Below are positions 16,074-23,895 of a stretch of 35,223 nucleotides of DNA, in pieces (within the stretch, counting starts at the first letter, position 1; every line of letters begins with the position of its first letter). Position numbers and translations under genes: made by a program. The DNA lies in assembly GCA_020852955.1 (NCBI GenBank), contig JADYZW010000046.1:1-35223 (forward strand), read 5' to 3'. Source of the stretch: Deltaproteobacteria bacterium. GTDB taxonomy: Bacteria > Desulfobacterota > Binatia > UTPRO1. The notes beneath the pieces are model-generated. The model ran no database searches and was not told where the DNA came from. It worked only from the letters and a program-made list of their open reading frames with translations.

Positions 16074-16541
16074 GTGGAACGAAACCTGCTTGGCAGGGTC
16101 GTCGTGACGGTCGACGTCGTCGAGATGGGCCGCGCCCTCCTCGGGGGCGCGGTCATCGGTGCGAGCGCGCTGGCACTGCTGGCGGCGAACGGCCGGATCG
16201 CCGGGGTGAGCGGCATCGTCGACGGGCTCCTCGCGCGGCCGCGCGTCGAGCGCGCGTGGCGCGCGGCGTTCGTCGCCGGACTCGTCGTCGGCGGGGCGAT
16301 CGTCCGCGCGGTTTTCGACGATCCCTTTCGCGGGCTCGGGACGACGCCTCCCGCGCTGCTCGCACCCGCGGGGCTCCTCGTCGGTTTCGGGGCGAGCCTC
16401 GGCAGCGGCTGCACGAGCGGCCACGGCGTCTGCGGCGTGAGCCGCGGGTCGCCGCGCTCGATCGTCGCCACGGTCGTCTTCATGCTGGCCGGGGCCGCGA
16501 CCGTGTACCTGGCGCGCCACGTGCTCGGAGGGGCGCGATGA
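16074..16541 (+). CDS. YeeE/YedE-family membrane protein, first half-permease
   Basis: This is a short (155 aa) inner-membrane protein of the YeeE/YedE (DUF395) family, whose members import thiosulfate or other sulfur compounds. Four hydrophobic stretches are visible (about 21-38, 64-80, 94-111 and 128-147). The hallmark GSGCTSGHGVCG (residues 111-121, with Cys113 and Cys120) is intact; such cysteines pass sulfur across the membrane in the structurally known member TsuA. Start codon is uncertain: GTG 16074 has GAGG upstream, but GTG 16104 and ATG 16125 are in frame and would remove the first hydrophilic residues. Its stop overlaps the next gene (ATGA). The two half-proteins resemble the PmpA/PmpB pair. 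Transport of a sulfur species is inferred from family and neighbours. Confidence 0.85.
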   Translation: MERNLLGRVVVTVDVVEMGRALLGGAVIGASALALLAANGRIAGVSGIVDGLLARPRVERAWRAAFVAGLVVGGAIVRAVFDDPFRGLGTTPPALLAPAGLLVGFGASLGSGCTSGHGVCGVSRGSPRSIVATVVFMLAGAATVYLARHVLGGAR

Positions 16542-17011
16542 CGGGCGTCGCCGCGTTTCTCGTGGGGCTCGCGTTCGCGCTCGGGCTCGGCCTCGGAGGC
16601 ATGACGCAGCCGGCGCGCGTCCTCGGGTTCCTCGACGTCGCGGGCGACTGGGATCCGAGTCTGGTCCTCGTCATGGCGGGCGCGATCGCGGTGTACGGCG
16701 CCGCGTTTCCCTTCGTGATGCGGCGCCGGCGTCCGCTCCTCGCCGCGACGTTCCAAGTGCCGGCGCGGCGCGACGTCGATGGGCGCCTCGTCGTCGGCGC
16801 GCTCGTGTTCGGGGTGGGATGGGGGCTCGCCGGCCTCTGTCCCGGACCCGCGCTCACCGCGCTCGCGAGCGGTGACCCTGGCGTCGCGATCTTCGTGGGC
16901 GCGATGCTGGGCGGCATGGCCGCGCACCGTCTCGCGGAACCCCGCGCCGCGGCCACGGCGGCGCGTGCGCACCGTCCGGAGGCGCGCACCGGGAGATCCC
17001 GTGACGCGTAA
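16538..17011 (+). CDS. YeeE/YedE-related membrane protein (DUF6691 type), second half-permease
   Basis: This 157-residue protein begins FLVGLAFALGLGLGGMTQPARVLGFLD, the usual start of the second half of split YeeE/YedE permeases. It has hydrophobic segments at about 5-20, 42-60, 84-100 and 112-128. A single conserved Cys101 sits in GLAGLCPGPAL, equivalent to the sulfur-relay cysteine. The last 30 residues are hydrophilic and Arg/Ala-rich. The ATG at 16538 overlaps the upstream stop (ATGA), and its own stop lies inside the start of the next gene, so three genes are tightly coupled. It probably forms a complex with the first half to move thiosulfate, sulfide or persulfide inward. The substrate is not shown by sequence. 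Confidence 0.85.
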   Translation: MTGVAAFLVGLAFALGLGLGGMTQPARVLGFLDVAGDWDPSLVLVMAGAIAVYGAAFPFVMRRRRPLLAATFQVPARRDVDGRLVVGALVFGVGWGLAGLCPGPALTALASGDPGVAIFVGAMLGGMAAHRLAEPRAAATAARAHRPEARTGRSRDA

Positions 17012-18674
17012 GCGCGTCCTGATCGTCGGCGGCGTCGCCGGCGGCGCGTCGTGCGCGGCGCGCCTGCGCCGCCTCGACGAAGATGCGGAGATCGTGCTCT
17101 TCGACCGCGGCCCGCACGTCTCGTTCGCCAACTGCGGCCTCCCGTATTTCGTCGGCAACGTCATTGCCGACGAGCGGAAGCTGCTGGTCGCGTCGGCGCA
17201 GCTCTTCCACGAGCGTTTCGCGATCACCGTCCGGACGCGCCACGAGGTGCTCGCGATCGACCGTGCGCGCCGCGCGATCCGCGTCCGCGACCTCGACGCG
17301 CCCGGCGGAGCGCACGAGCGCGACGAGCCCTACGACGCGCTCGTGCTCGCGCCCGGCGCGGCGCCGATCCGTCCGCCCCTCGCCGGCATCGACCTCCCGG
17401 GCATCTTCGCGGTTCGCACGATCCCCGACAGCGTGCGCATCCGGCGCTGGATCGACGAACGGAAGCCCGCGCGCGCGCTCGTGGTCGGCGGCGGCTTCAT
17501 CGGCCTCGAGATGGCCGAGAACCTCGCGGCGCGCGGGCTCCGGACGACGGTGCTCGAGAAGCTGCCGCAGGTGATGCCGCCGCTCGATCCCGAGATGGCC
17601 CACGGGGTCGCCGAGCATCTCCGGGGGCAGGGCGTCGATCTGCGCCTCGGCGACGGGCTCGGGCGCTTCGAGCGCGGCGCCGGGGACGAACTGGTCGCGG
17701 TCACCGAGGGCGGGGCGCGCCTCGCGGCCGATCTCGTCATCCTCGCGATCGGCGTGCGCCCCGAGACCGGCCTCGCCGCGGGCGCGGGCCTGGCCCTCGG
17801 GCCGCGCGGCGGCATCGTGGTCGACGCCGGGATGCGGACGGAGGATCCCGCCGTCTGGGCGGTCGGCGACGCGGTCGAGGTGCGCGACGTCGTGACCGGG
17901 CAGGAAGCCATCGTCCCGCTCGCCGGACCCGCGAACCGGCAGGGGCGGATCGCCGCGGAGTCGATCTGCGGACGGGCCCGCGACTTCCGCGGCGTGCAGG
18001 CGACCGCGGTGGTCGGCGTGTTCGGTCTCACCGTCGCGTGCACCGGCGCGAGCGAGAAGGGCCTCGTGCGTGCCGGCGTCGCCGACTTCGCGAGGGTGTA
18101 TCTGCATCCCGGGCACCACGCCGCGTACTATCCGGGCGCACGGCCGATCCAGGTGAAGCTCCTGTTCTCGGTGCCCGACGGCCGCGTGCTCGGGGCGCAG
18201 GCCGTCGGCGTGGAGGGCGTGGAGAAGCGCATCGACGTGATCGCGACGACGCTCCAGATGGGCGGGACCGTCCGCGACCTCGCGGAGGCCGAGCTCTGCT
18301 ACGCGCCGCAGTTCGGCGGCGCCAAGGATCCCGTGAACCTCGCCGGCATGATCGCGACGAATCACCTCGACGGGCTGATGCCGCTCGCGGACTGGCGGAT
18401 GCTCGACCGCGGCGGCGCCGTACTGCTCGACGTCCGCGACGCCGACGAGCACGCCGCCGGGCACGTGCCGGGCGCGCGGCACATCCCGCTCTCCGAGCTC
18501 AGGCGGCGGTACCGCGAGCTCCCGGCCGGGCAGCCGGTCGCGGTCTACTGCGGCGTCGGCCAGCGCGCGTACTACGCGACGCGCTTCCTATTGCAACGGG
18601 GATACCGCGCAGCCAATCTGTCAGGTGGGTACGCGACGTATCGCGCGCTGCACGCGGTCGGGCTCGCTCCGTAG
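17001..18674 (+). CDS. CoA-disulfide / persulfide reductase fused to a rhodanese domain
   Basis: This 557-residue flavoprotein belongs to the CoADR-RHD group, NAD(P)H-dependent enzymes that reduce CoA-persulfide or polysulfide to sulfide. The FAD fold starts LIVGGVAGGASCAARLRR. The redox-active Cys45 is in SFANCGLPYFVG. The NADH-binding ALVVGGGFIGLEMAENLA is at about 158-175, the second FAD motif AVWAVGDAVEV at about 287-297, and the dimerisation domain includes YYPGARPIQVKLLF and the ELCYAPQFGGAKDPVN stretch. Residues of about 460-557 are a rhodanese domain with active Cys517 in YCGVGQRAY. GTG 17001 overlaps the preceding stop by 11 bases. With the two YeeE halves it makes a compact uptake-and-reduction unit for external sulfur. 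Confidence 0.92.
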   Translation: MTRKRVLIVGGVAGGASCAARLRRLDEDAEIVLFDRGPHVSFANCGLPYFVGNVIADERKLLVASAQLFHERFAITVRTRHEVLAIDRARRAIRVRDLDAPGGAHERDEPYDALVLAPGAAPIRPPLAGIDLPGIFAVRTIPDSVRIRRWIDERKPARALVVGGGFIGLEMAENLAARGLRTTVLEKLPQVMPPLDPEMAHGVAEHLRGQGVDLRLGDGLGRFERGAGDELVAVTEGGARLAADLVILAIGVRPETGLAAGAGLALGPRGGIVVDAGMRTEDPAVWAVGDAVEVRDVVTGQEAIVPLAGPANRQGRIAAESICGRARDFRGVQATAVVGVFGLTVACTGASEKGLVRAGVADFARVYLHPGHHAAYYPGARPIQVKLLFSVPDGRVLGAQAVGVEGVEKRIDVIATTLQMGGTVRDLAEAELCYAPQFGGAKDPVNLAGMIATNHLDGLMPLADWRMLDRGGAVLLDVRDADEHAAGHVPGARHIPLSELRRRYRELPAGQPVAVYCGVGQRAYYATRFLLQRGYRAANLSGGYATYRALHAVGLAP

Positions 18675-18700
18675 CCGCGACGACGCGAAAGGAGGCTGCG

Positions 18701-19459
18701 ATGCTGCTTCGAGTGCTTTCGGCCGGGTTGCTGGCGGCGACCCTCGTGCTTCCGACCGGACGGGCCGCCTTCGGATCGATGGACGTTACCGAGGCGCTGC
18801 AGCGCATGCGCCAGGCGAGCTTCGCGGGCAAGGACATGCACGCGCAGATCGCTTTCGACATCGTGAATGCCAAAGGGGAGAGCGTACGCTGGGTCGGGCG
18901 CTACTTCCGCCGTAACGCGCCCGAGACGCGGATCCGGCTGTCGTTCGACGCGCCGGCGGACCTCCACGGCACCGAGGTGAGCGTCGTCGGCGGCGCGAAG
19001 GACGAGAGCCGCGTCAGCGTCTACCTGCCGAGCCTGCGGCGCGTGCGGGAGATCAGCGGCGACATGCGCGGGGAGAGCTTCTTCGGCACCGACTTCAACT
19101 ACGAGGACCTCGGCCTGCAGCCGCTCGCGTTCCAGCAGCATGCGCTCACGGAGGCCAAGGACCCCGCAGGCCGCGACTGCTACCGGATCGAGTCGACGCC
19201 GCAGCACGGCTGGTGGTACGGCCGCATCGTCCGCTTCGTCGATCGCACGAGTTTCCTGCCGCTGCGCACCGAGTACTACGATCGCGCGGGCGTGCTCTGG
19301 AAAGTGCGCACGCTCGGCAAGATCCAGACGATCGCGTCCCACCCGACCGCGACCGAGATCACGATGGAGACGGTGCCGACCAAGACGTCGACCCGCATTA
19401 CACTCTCCGAGATCGCCTACGACACGGAGCTCGACGACTCGGCGTTCCCGGATCTCTGA
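18701..19459 (+). CDS. LolA-like outer-membrane lipoprotein-sorting protein
   Basis: This 252-residue protein has a signal peptide (about 1-26) and matches the LolA-like family annotated as outer membrane lipoprotein-sorting protein (PF17131 type). Typical segments are GRYFRRNAPETRIRLSFDAPADLHGTE in pieces, VSVYLPSLRRVREISGDMRGESFFGTDFNYEDL and the C-terminal TSTRITLSEIAYDTELDDSAFPDL. These proteins are periplasmic half-barrels thought to carry lipids or lipoproteins and often pair with RND-type exporters; none is present here, so its client is unknown. ATG 18701 has a near-perfect Shine-Dalgarno sequence AAAGGAGG at 18688-18695. It lies 26 bases after the sulfur operon and may be cotranscribed. 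It converges with the minus-strand glycosyltransferase, with only 33 bases between them. Confidence 0.88.
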   Translation: MLLRVLSAGLLAATLVLPTGRAAFGSMDVTEALQRMRQASFAGKDMHAQIAFDIVNAKGESVRWVGRYFRRNAPETRIRLSFDAPADLHGTEVSVVGGAKDESRVSVYLPSLRRVREISGDMRGESFFGTDFNYEDLGLQPLAFQQHALTEAKDPAGRDCYRIESTPQHGWWYGRIVRFVDRTSFLPLRTEYYDRAGVLWKVRTLGKIQTIASHPTATEITMETVPTKTSTRITLSEIAYDTELDDSAFPDL

Positions 19460-19492
19460 CGAGGGGCGCGCCGGCCGCTCTTCTCGTCCTCG

Positions 19493-21103
19493 TCAGCGCC
19501 GGCGCAGATCCCACACCAAGAGGTCGCGGTCGGCGTACGCGGGCGCGCCGAGTTCGCGCTCGAGGCGGGCGATGAGCTCGGGACGCGGTTGCGCCACCCA
19601 GCCGTACTGGCGCTGCCGCTCCAGCACCGCCCGCTCCCCCGGCGCCCCCCCCGCGGCCGCGAGGCCGAACACGAACCGCCAGTAGCGCGCGACCTCGGCG
19701 GCGGCGTCGCGGTGCACGACGAGGAAGTCGGCGCGCGCGGCGAGCGCCGCCGCGGGCGCGGCGAGCGTGACGTAGGGACCGGCGGGCGGATCGTCGATCT
19801 CCTCGGGAAGAAAGCCGAGGAGCGTCCGCTGCCCGTGCTGGAGATAGTAGTCGCGGTAGAGGTGGCGACTCCGGTTCATGAGCGCCGGTGTCTCGATCAG
19901 CGTGACCGGCCCCGCGTCGGCGAGCGCGCGATAGAAGGCGGGCGTGTCGGGCGACGGCGCGTCGAACGGGGGCAGGGGCAGCATGCCGAGGTAGACGTTG
20001 GCGTAGGGGCCATCAGCGCGGTGCCCGATCCCGAGCGGGCCGCGGAGGAGCACGCCCGCCGCCGTCGCGGCGGCGACCGCCGCCGCGACCCCGTTGCGGC
20101 CGGGCGCGAGGTGTCGCGCGAGCGCCGCGATCGCGACGCCCGCGAGCACGAGGAGGGGCGCCACGGCGGGGAGCACGTAACGCGCGTACGCATAGGGATC
20201 GCCGAAGGGCCGCGCCGCCCAGAGCGCCACCCATGGCGCGAGCGCGGACAGCAGCAGCGGCAGCGCATCGGCACGCCGGCGCCGCAGGAGCACGAGCGCG
20301 CCGAGCGCCGCGGCGACGGCGAGCGCGAGCGCGAGCGTCCAGTGTCCCGCGACCAGGACGAGGACGTCGCCCGCGGCGAACCGTCCGTAGTACTGCTCCT
20401 CCTCGGTCTTGCGGTGGACGAACGCCATCGTCGACTCCCAGGCCGGCGCGTAGAGGAGGGCCGCGCCGGCGCCGCCGCCGAGTGTGGCGGCGGCGAGTCC
20501 GGCGAGGCGGCGACGGCGCGCGGGATCGGCGAGGAGCGCGAGCGTGGCGCCCGCGACTACGCCGCCGACGATCGCCAGCGTTGCGAGGTGGACCCAGGGC
20601 AGGAGCGCCGTCGCAAGCGCGAAGTAGGCGAAATCACGGGCGCGCGGCGCGTCGAGCAGGCGCGCGCACGACCACAGGAGAACGAGCGTCAGAGCGGATG
20701 CGAGCGCGTAGGCGCGCCCGAAGTGTCCGTAGAAGACGAGGAGCCCGTTCACGGCGACGAGGAGCGTCGCGGCGAGCGCGGCCGACCCGCCGACCGTGCG
20801 CCGGACGGCGGGATGGACGAGAAGGAGCGCGCCGACGCTTCCCGCCGCCGCCGGCAACCTGAGGCTCCAGTGATTCGCCCCGAGTACGGCGGCGAGCGCG
20901 CCCTGGAGGAGCGGCAGCGCGAGGCCGGAGCCGTTCGGTTCGAAGGTGGTCGCGGCGGCCGCGAAGCCGAGCCGGAGATGCCGGAGGCTGTGGAACTCGT
21001 CGCCGAAGAGGAACGCCCCCGCGACGTCGCGGAGCCTGAGGTACGTCCCGAGCAGCACGCCGGCGAGGAGCAGCAGACGCGGCATGCGGTCGCGCCCGGT
21101 CAC
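19493..21103 (-). CDS. Integral-membrane glycosyltransferase (GT39/ArnT-like, GT-C fold)
   Basis: This protein of about 536 residues has roughly ten hydrophobic helices and a large soluble C-terminal part (about 370-536). After the first helix comes FLFGDEFHSLRHL with Asp35-Glu36, in the place of the acidic motif that GT-C enzymes use for metal and lipid-phosphate sugar donor binding. Members transfer sugars from polyprenyl-phosphate donors to lipids or proteins on the periplasmic side. The donor and acceptor cannot be read from sequence. The GTG start at 21103 overlaps the stop of the upstream sulfatase-like gene (GTGA); ATG 21085 is an alternative that drops six residues. The coupling suggests that the two proteins modify the same cell-envelope molecule. 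Confidence 0.8.
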   Translation of the reverse strand: MTGRDRMPRLLLLAGVLLGTYLRLRDVAGAFLFGDEFHSLRHLRLGFAAAATTFEPNGSGLALPLLQGALAAVLGANHWSLRLPAAAGSVGALLLVHPAVRRTVGGSAALAATLLVAVNGLLVFYGHFGRAYALASALTLVLLWSCARLLDAPRARDFAYFALATALLPWVHLATLAIVGGVVAGATLALLADPARRRRLAGLAAATLGGGAGAALLYAPAWESTMAFVHRKTEEEQYYGRFAAGDVLVLVAGHWTLALALAVAAALGALVLLRRRRADALPLLLSALAPWVALWAARPFGDPYAYARYVLPAVAPLLVLAGVAIAALARHLAPGRNGVAAAVAAATAAGVLLRGPLGIGHRADGPYANVYLGMLPLPPFDAPSPDTPAFYRALADAGPVTLIETPALMNRSRHLYRDYYLQHGQRTLLGFLPEEIDDPPAGPYVTLAAPAAALAARADFLVVHRDAAAEVARYWRFVFGLAAAGGAPGERAVLERQRQYGWVAQPRPELIARLERELGAPAYADRDLLVWDLRRR

Positions 21104-22497
21104 TCGACGTATCCGAGGGCGCGCAGCTTCTCGCGGTGCTCCGGCGTGATGTCGACGGGACGCGCCGCGCCCGCGCGCGCGGCGAGCACACCGCCCAACG
21201 TCGCGCGCAGCTCGTCGCGGGTCGCCGCGGTCGTCGCCGCCACGTTCCGGCGCTCGGCGGGATCGACGCGGTGGTCGTAGAGCTCCTCGCTCCCGTCGCG
21301 GCTGTTCATAATGTAGCGCCACGGGCCGCGCCGCACGCTGAACTGGGTGCCGATCCGCTTCTCGAGCTCGTCGCGGCCGTAGGCGCCGAGCGACACGAGC
21401 GGCGTTTCCTCGTCGCGCGGCCCGGCGAGGAGGCTGCGCCCCTCGAACGCGGATGGCGCCTCGAGGCCGACCAGGTCGAGGACGGTCGGCGCGACGTCGA
21501 TGGCCATGACGGGCCGCGTCGCGTCGACGCGCGCGAGCTGGTCGCGTCCGCCCGGCTCGCGGATCACGAGCGGCACCCGCGACACTTCCTCGTAGGCGAT
21601 CACGCCGTGCGAGAAGTAGCGGTGGTGGTCCGGATCGGCGAGTGTTTCGCCGTGGTCGGCCGTCAGCACGACGAGCGTGCGATCCCAGAGGCCGAGCGCG
21701 CGCACGCGCGCGAAGAACGCGCCGAGTGCGTCGTCGGCGTAGCGGATCTCGGCGTCGTAGCGGGCCACGTAGTACTCCGGATCGCGCGCCGTCCCGAGGA
21801 GCTGATAGGCGGGGATCGCGTCGAACACCCACGACGAGTCGCCGGCCGCGAGCGCGCGCGCTCCGAAGCGGGCCTTGTCGTCGTTCACGTAGCGGTCGGG
21901 CTCGAGGGGCGCGGTGTACGGGCCGTGCGGGTCGATGAGGTGGATCCAGGCGAAGAACGGGCGCGCGTCGGCGCGCGCCGCGAGCCAGTCGCCCGCGGCG
22001 GCGAGGGTGTCGGCCGCGACGCGCTCGCCGCGCTCCGGACGGTTGCTCTCGACGCTCGTGGCCTCGTCGTCGAAGTGGTCGAGCGCGTGCTGTACGCCGA
22101 ACTTCCTGCCGACGACGACGCTCGACACGAACCCAGCCGTGACCCAGCCGCGCTCGCGCAGCGTCCGGAAGAGCGAGGGCCGGTCGGGAAATTGCTCGTG
22201 GTTGGAGAGCACGCCGTGGGTGGGTGGCAACACGGCGGTGAAGATCGACGCGTGCGATGCGCCCGTGGTCGCCGACTGCGTGTAGCAGCGCGGGAACCAG
22301 ACGCCCTCGCGCGCCAGGGCGTCGATCGTCGGCGAGGTGTCGCGCCCGTAGCCGGCGACGCCGAGGTGGTCGGCCCGCAGGGTGTCGACGGTGATGAAGA
22401 TCACGTTCGGCCCCGGCGCGGGGCGCCGACAGGCGACGGTCGTCGCGAGCGCCGCCGCGCCGAGCGCGACCATCGTCACCCGAGCCCGGCGTCCCAT
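21100..22497 (-). CDS. Sulfatase-superfamily (alkaline phosphatase fold) enzyme with Thr at the nucleophile position
   Basis: This 465-residue exported hydrolase or transferase carries PF00884 features: NVIFITVDTLRADHLGVAGYG with metal-binding Asp38, WIHLIDPHGPY, and LTADHGETLADP for the second metal site. At the position of the Cys/Ser that becomes formylglycine in true sulfatases (C-x-P-S-R) the sequence is T-G-A-S-H (Thr78). It is therefore probably not a formylglycine sulfatase. Thr nucleophiles are known in phosphoethanolamine transferases and LtaS. The N-terminus has a signal, with a loosely lipobox-like TVAC at Cys23, so it may be a lipoprotein. It ends in the usual HREKLRALGYVE. The ATG sits four bases downstream of a repeated element and overlaps the next gene at its stop. 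Confidence 0.85.
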   Translation of the reverse strand: MGRRARVTMVALGAAALATTVACRRPAPGPNVIFITVDTLRADHLGVAGYGRDTSPTIDALAREGVWFPRCYTQSATTGASHASIFTAVLPPTHGVLSNHEQFPDRPSLFRTLRERGWVTAGFVSSVVVGRKFGVQHALDHFDDEATSVESNRPERGERVAADTLAAAGDWLAARADARPFFAWIHLIDPHGPYTAPLEPDRYVNDDKARFGARALAAGDSSWVFDAIPAYQLLGTARDPEYYVARYDAEIRYADDALGAFFARVRALGLWDRTLVVLTADHGETLADPDHHRYFSHGVIAYEEVSRVPLVIREPGGRDQLARVDATRPVMAIDVAPTVLDLVGLEAPSAFEGRSLLAGPRDEETPLVSLGAYGRDELEKRIGTQFSVRRGPWRYIMNSRDGSEELYDHRVDPAERRNVAATTAATRDELRATLGGVLAARAGAARPVDITPEHREKLRALGYVE

Positions 22498-22501
22498 GCG
22501 C

Positions 22502-22538
22502 GCGATCGTCGTTACTGCGATCGTCGGAGCATGGTCAA
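22502..22538 (-). promoter_or_regulatory. Candidate promoter with paired direct repeats for the sulfatase-like gene
   Basis: Read on the minus strand, TTGACC (22538-22533) is a good -35 box. TAACGA (22514-22509) is a possible -10 after 18 bases. Two identical 10-base repeats CGACGATCGC (22526-22517 and 22511-22502) flank the -10, separated by five bases. The second ends four bases before the ATG at 22497. Their period of 15 bases places them so that a bound protein would block polymerase. No Shine-Dalgarno sequence is visible. The repeats are exact; their function is inferred. Confidence 0.45.
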
Positions 22539-22570
22539 GACAGGGCGCGCGGGGGCGCGGAGCGCGCGGA

Positions 22571-23740
22571 TCAGGGATGCCGCCGGCGCGTCCAGTAGCG
22601 CCGCACCGCCCAGGGGCGCCCGTCGGCCGTTGCCGGCGCGCTGCCGACGGCGGCGAGCCAGCGCCGCGTCGCTGCCTCCGCCTCGTCCCAGACGGCCTGC
22701 GGCTCCACGTCCGTCGCGAAGGCGCGCGCCTCGAGGCGATCGCGCTCGTCGAGGAACGTCGCCAGGCGCTCCGGATCGCGCATGACGAGGCGCTGCAGGC
22801 GTTCGTGCGTCCACCACGGGCTGTCGTCGGGCTCGAGGTTCGGGGGTGGTCCGATCGCGAGCGGCGTTGCGACGGTGAAGGGTTTGAACACCGCGAGACA
22901 GGGCGTGCTGGTGGCGGTGGCCCAGCAGCGCACGGCGCTCGGCGCGAGATCGACCACCAGCGACGCCGTCGTCTGCGAGCCGCCGAGGAGCCCGCCCGCG
23001 TGCATGCACGGGGCGCACACCGCCCCGCGGTACCAGTCGTACGAGGGCCAGCGCGACTCGCCGTGGTCGCGGAGCGTTCGCGCGAGGTCGGCGGGGCCCG
23101 TCGCTCGGGCGGCGCCGGCCTCGGTGCGCGGCCGGCGGAAGCGGCAGCCGGTCACCGCCGTCTTCAGGGCGTCGCCGTGACGCTCCGCGAAGCCCGGGAT
23201 GGTGAGCCCGTTCGAGATCGAGCGCGCGCCGCGCACGCGCTCGACCGCGGTATCGCGCCCCGCGGTCTCGAGGACGAAGGCTCCCGAGGGGTCCGCGATC
23301 AGGAAGCTCGAGAAATAGCGCATGCCGCGCTGCTCGTAGCCGCAGCGTCCGCCCTGGCCGTGCCGCGCGTGCAGCGTGCTGACGACGTCGACGGCCTCCT
23401 CCGCCGTGGCGGCGCGCTCGAGCGCGAGCCGCAGGAGGTCCATCCCGGTGAGTCCGCCGTCGCGCGGCACGGGCGCCTTCGTGAAGACGGCCTCGTTGCC
23501 GATGGCGACGCCGTGCTCGTTGACGCCCATCTCGCCGCCCCACATCCAGACCGGGCGCGACAGCACGAGCGCGTGCGTGGCGGGCACCTCGGGGATGGCG
23601 ATGTGCGTGCATCGCACGTCGCCCGTGAGGCCGGTTCGGCGGGGGAGCCATTCGAGCGCCTGCGGCTCGTCGGGCTCGCGATCGGAGTTCTTGGCGAAGA
23701 GCACGCGGCCGGGCTCGACCCGGACGAGCGTGTCACACAT
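22571..23740 (-). CDS. Secernin/C69-family Ntn-hydrolase (putative dipeptidase)
   Basis: This 389-residue protein belongs to the C69 dipeptidase/secernin group of N-terminal nucleophile hydrolases. The start at 23740 gives MCDTLV: after Met removal Cys2 becomes the catalytic N-terminus, as the family requires. An earlier in-frame ATG at 23794 would bury that cysteine behind 18 residues and is rejected unless there is processing. Strong family segments are VLFAKNSDREPDEPQALEWLP, SRPVWMWGGEMGVNEHGV, AIGNEAVFTK and GRCGYEQRGMRYFSSF. There is no signal peptide, so it is cytoplasmic. Substrate is unknown; bacterial relatives are called dipeptidases or acyl-peptide hydrolases. It lies 73 bases before the sulfatase-like gene, which has its own candidate promoter, so operon membership is unclear. 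Confidence 0.88.
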   Translation of the reverse strand: MCDTLVRVEPGRVLFAKNSDREPDEPQALEWLPRRTGLTGDVRCTHIAIPEVPATHALVLSRPVWMWGGEMGVNEHGVAIGNEAVFTKAPVPRDGGLTGMDLLRLALERAATAEEAVDVVSTLHARHGQGGRCGYEQRGMRYFSSFLIADPSGAFVLETAGRDTAVERVRGARSISNGLTIPGFAERHGDALKTAVTGCRFRRPRTEAGAARATGPADLARTLRDHGESRWPSYDWYRGAVCAPCMHAGGLLGGSQTTASLVVDLAPSAVRCWATATSTPCLAVFKPFTVATPLAIGPPPNLEPDDSPWWTHERLQRLVMRDPERLATFLDERDRLEARAFATDVEPQAVWDEAEAATRRWLAAVGSAPATADGRPWAVRRYWTRRRHP

Positions 23741-23895
23741 CGCCCACGGCTCCCCGCTGCCGGGGGCCGGGCGCGACCTGCGGCCCCCTTCCATCGTCGC
23801 GTCGCTGATCGAACACTCGCACCGAGGGGACTATGCGTCCCGCCGACATGGAACAAGAGGCCCGACCCGGACCCGCGGCCCCCGCGGGAACGCGC

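Noticed and set aside
23741..23794. Upstream start (ATG 23794) for the C69 peptidase
   Set aside because: It would place 18 residues before the catalytic Cys, and Ntn-hydrolases of this family need Cys immediately after Met or a processed propeptide; the MCDT start fits directly.
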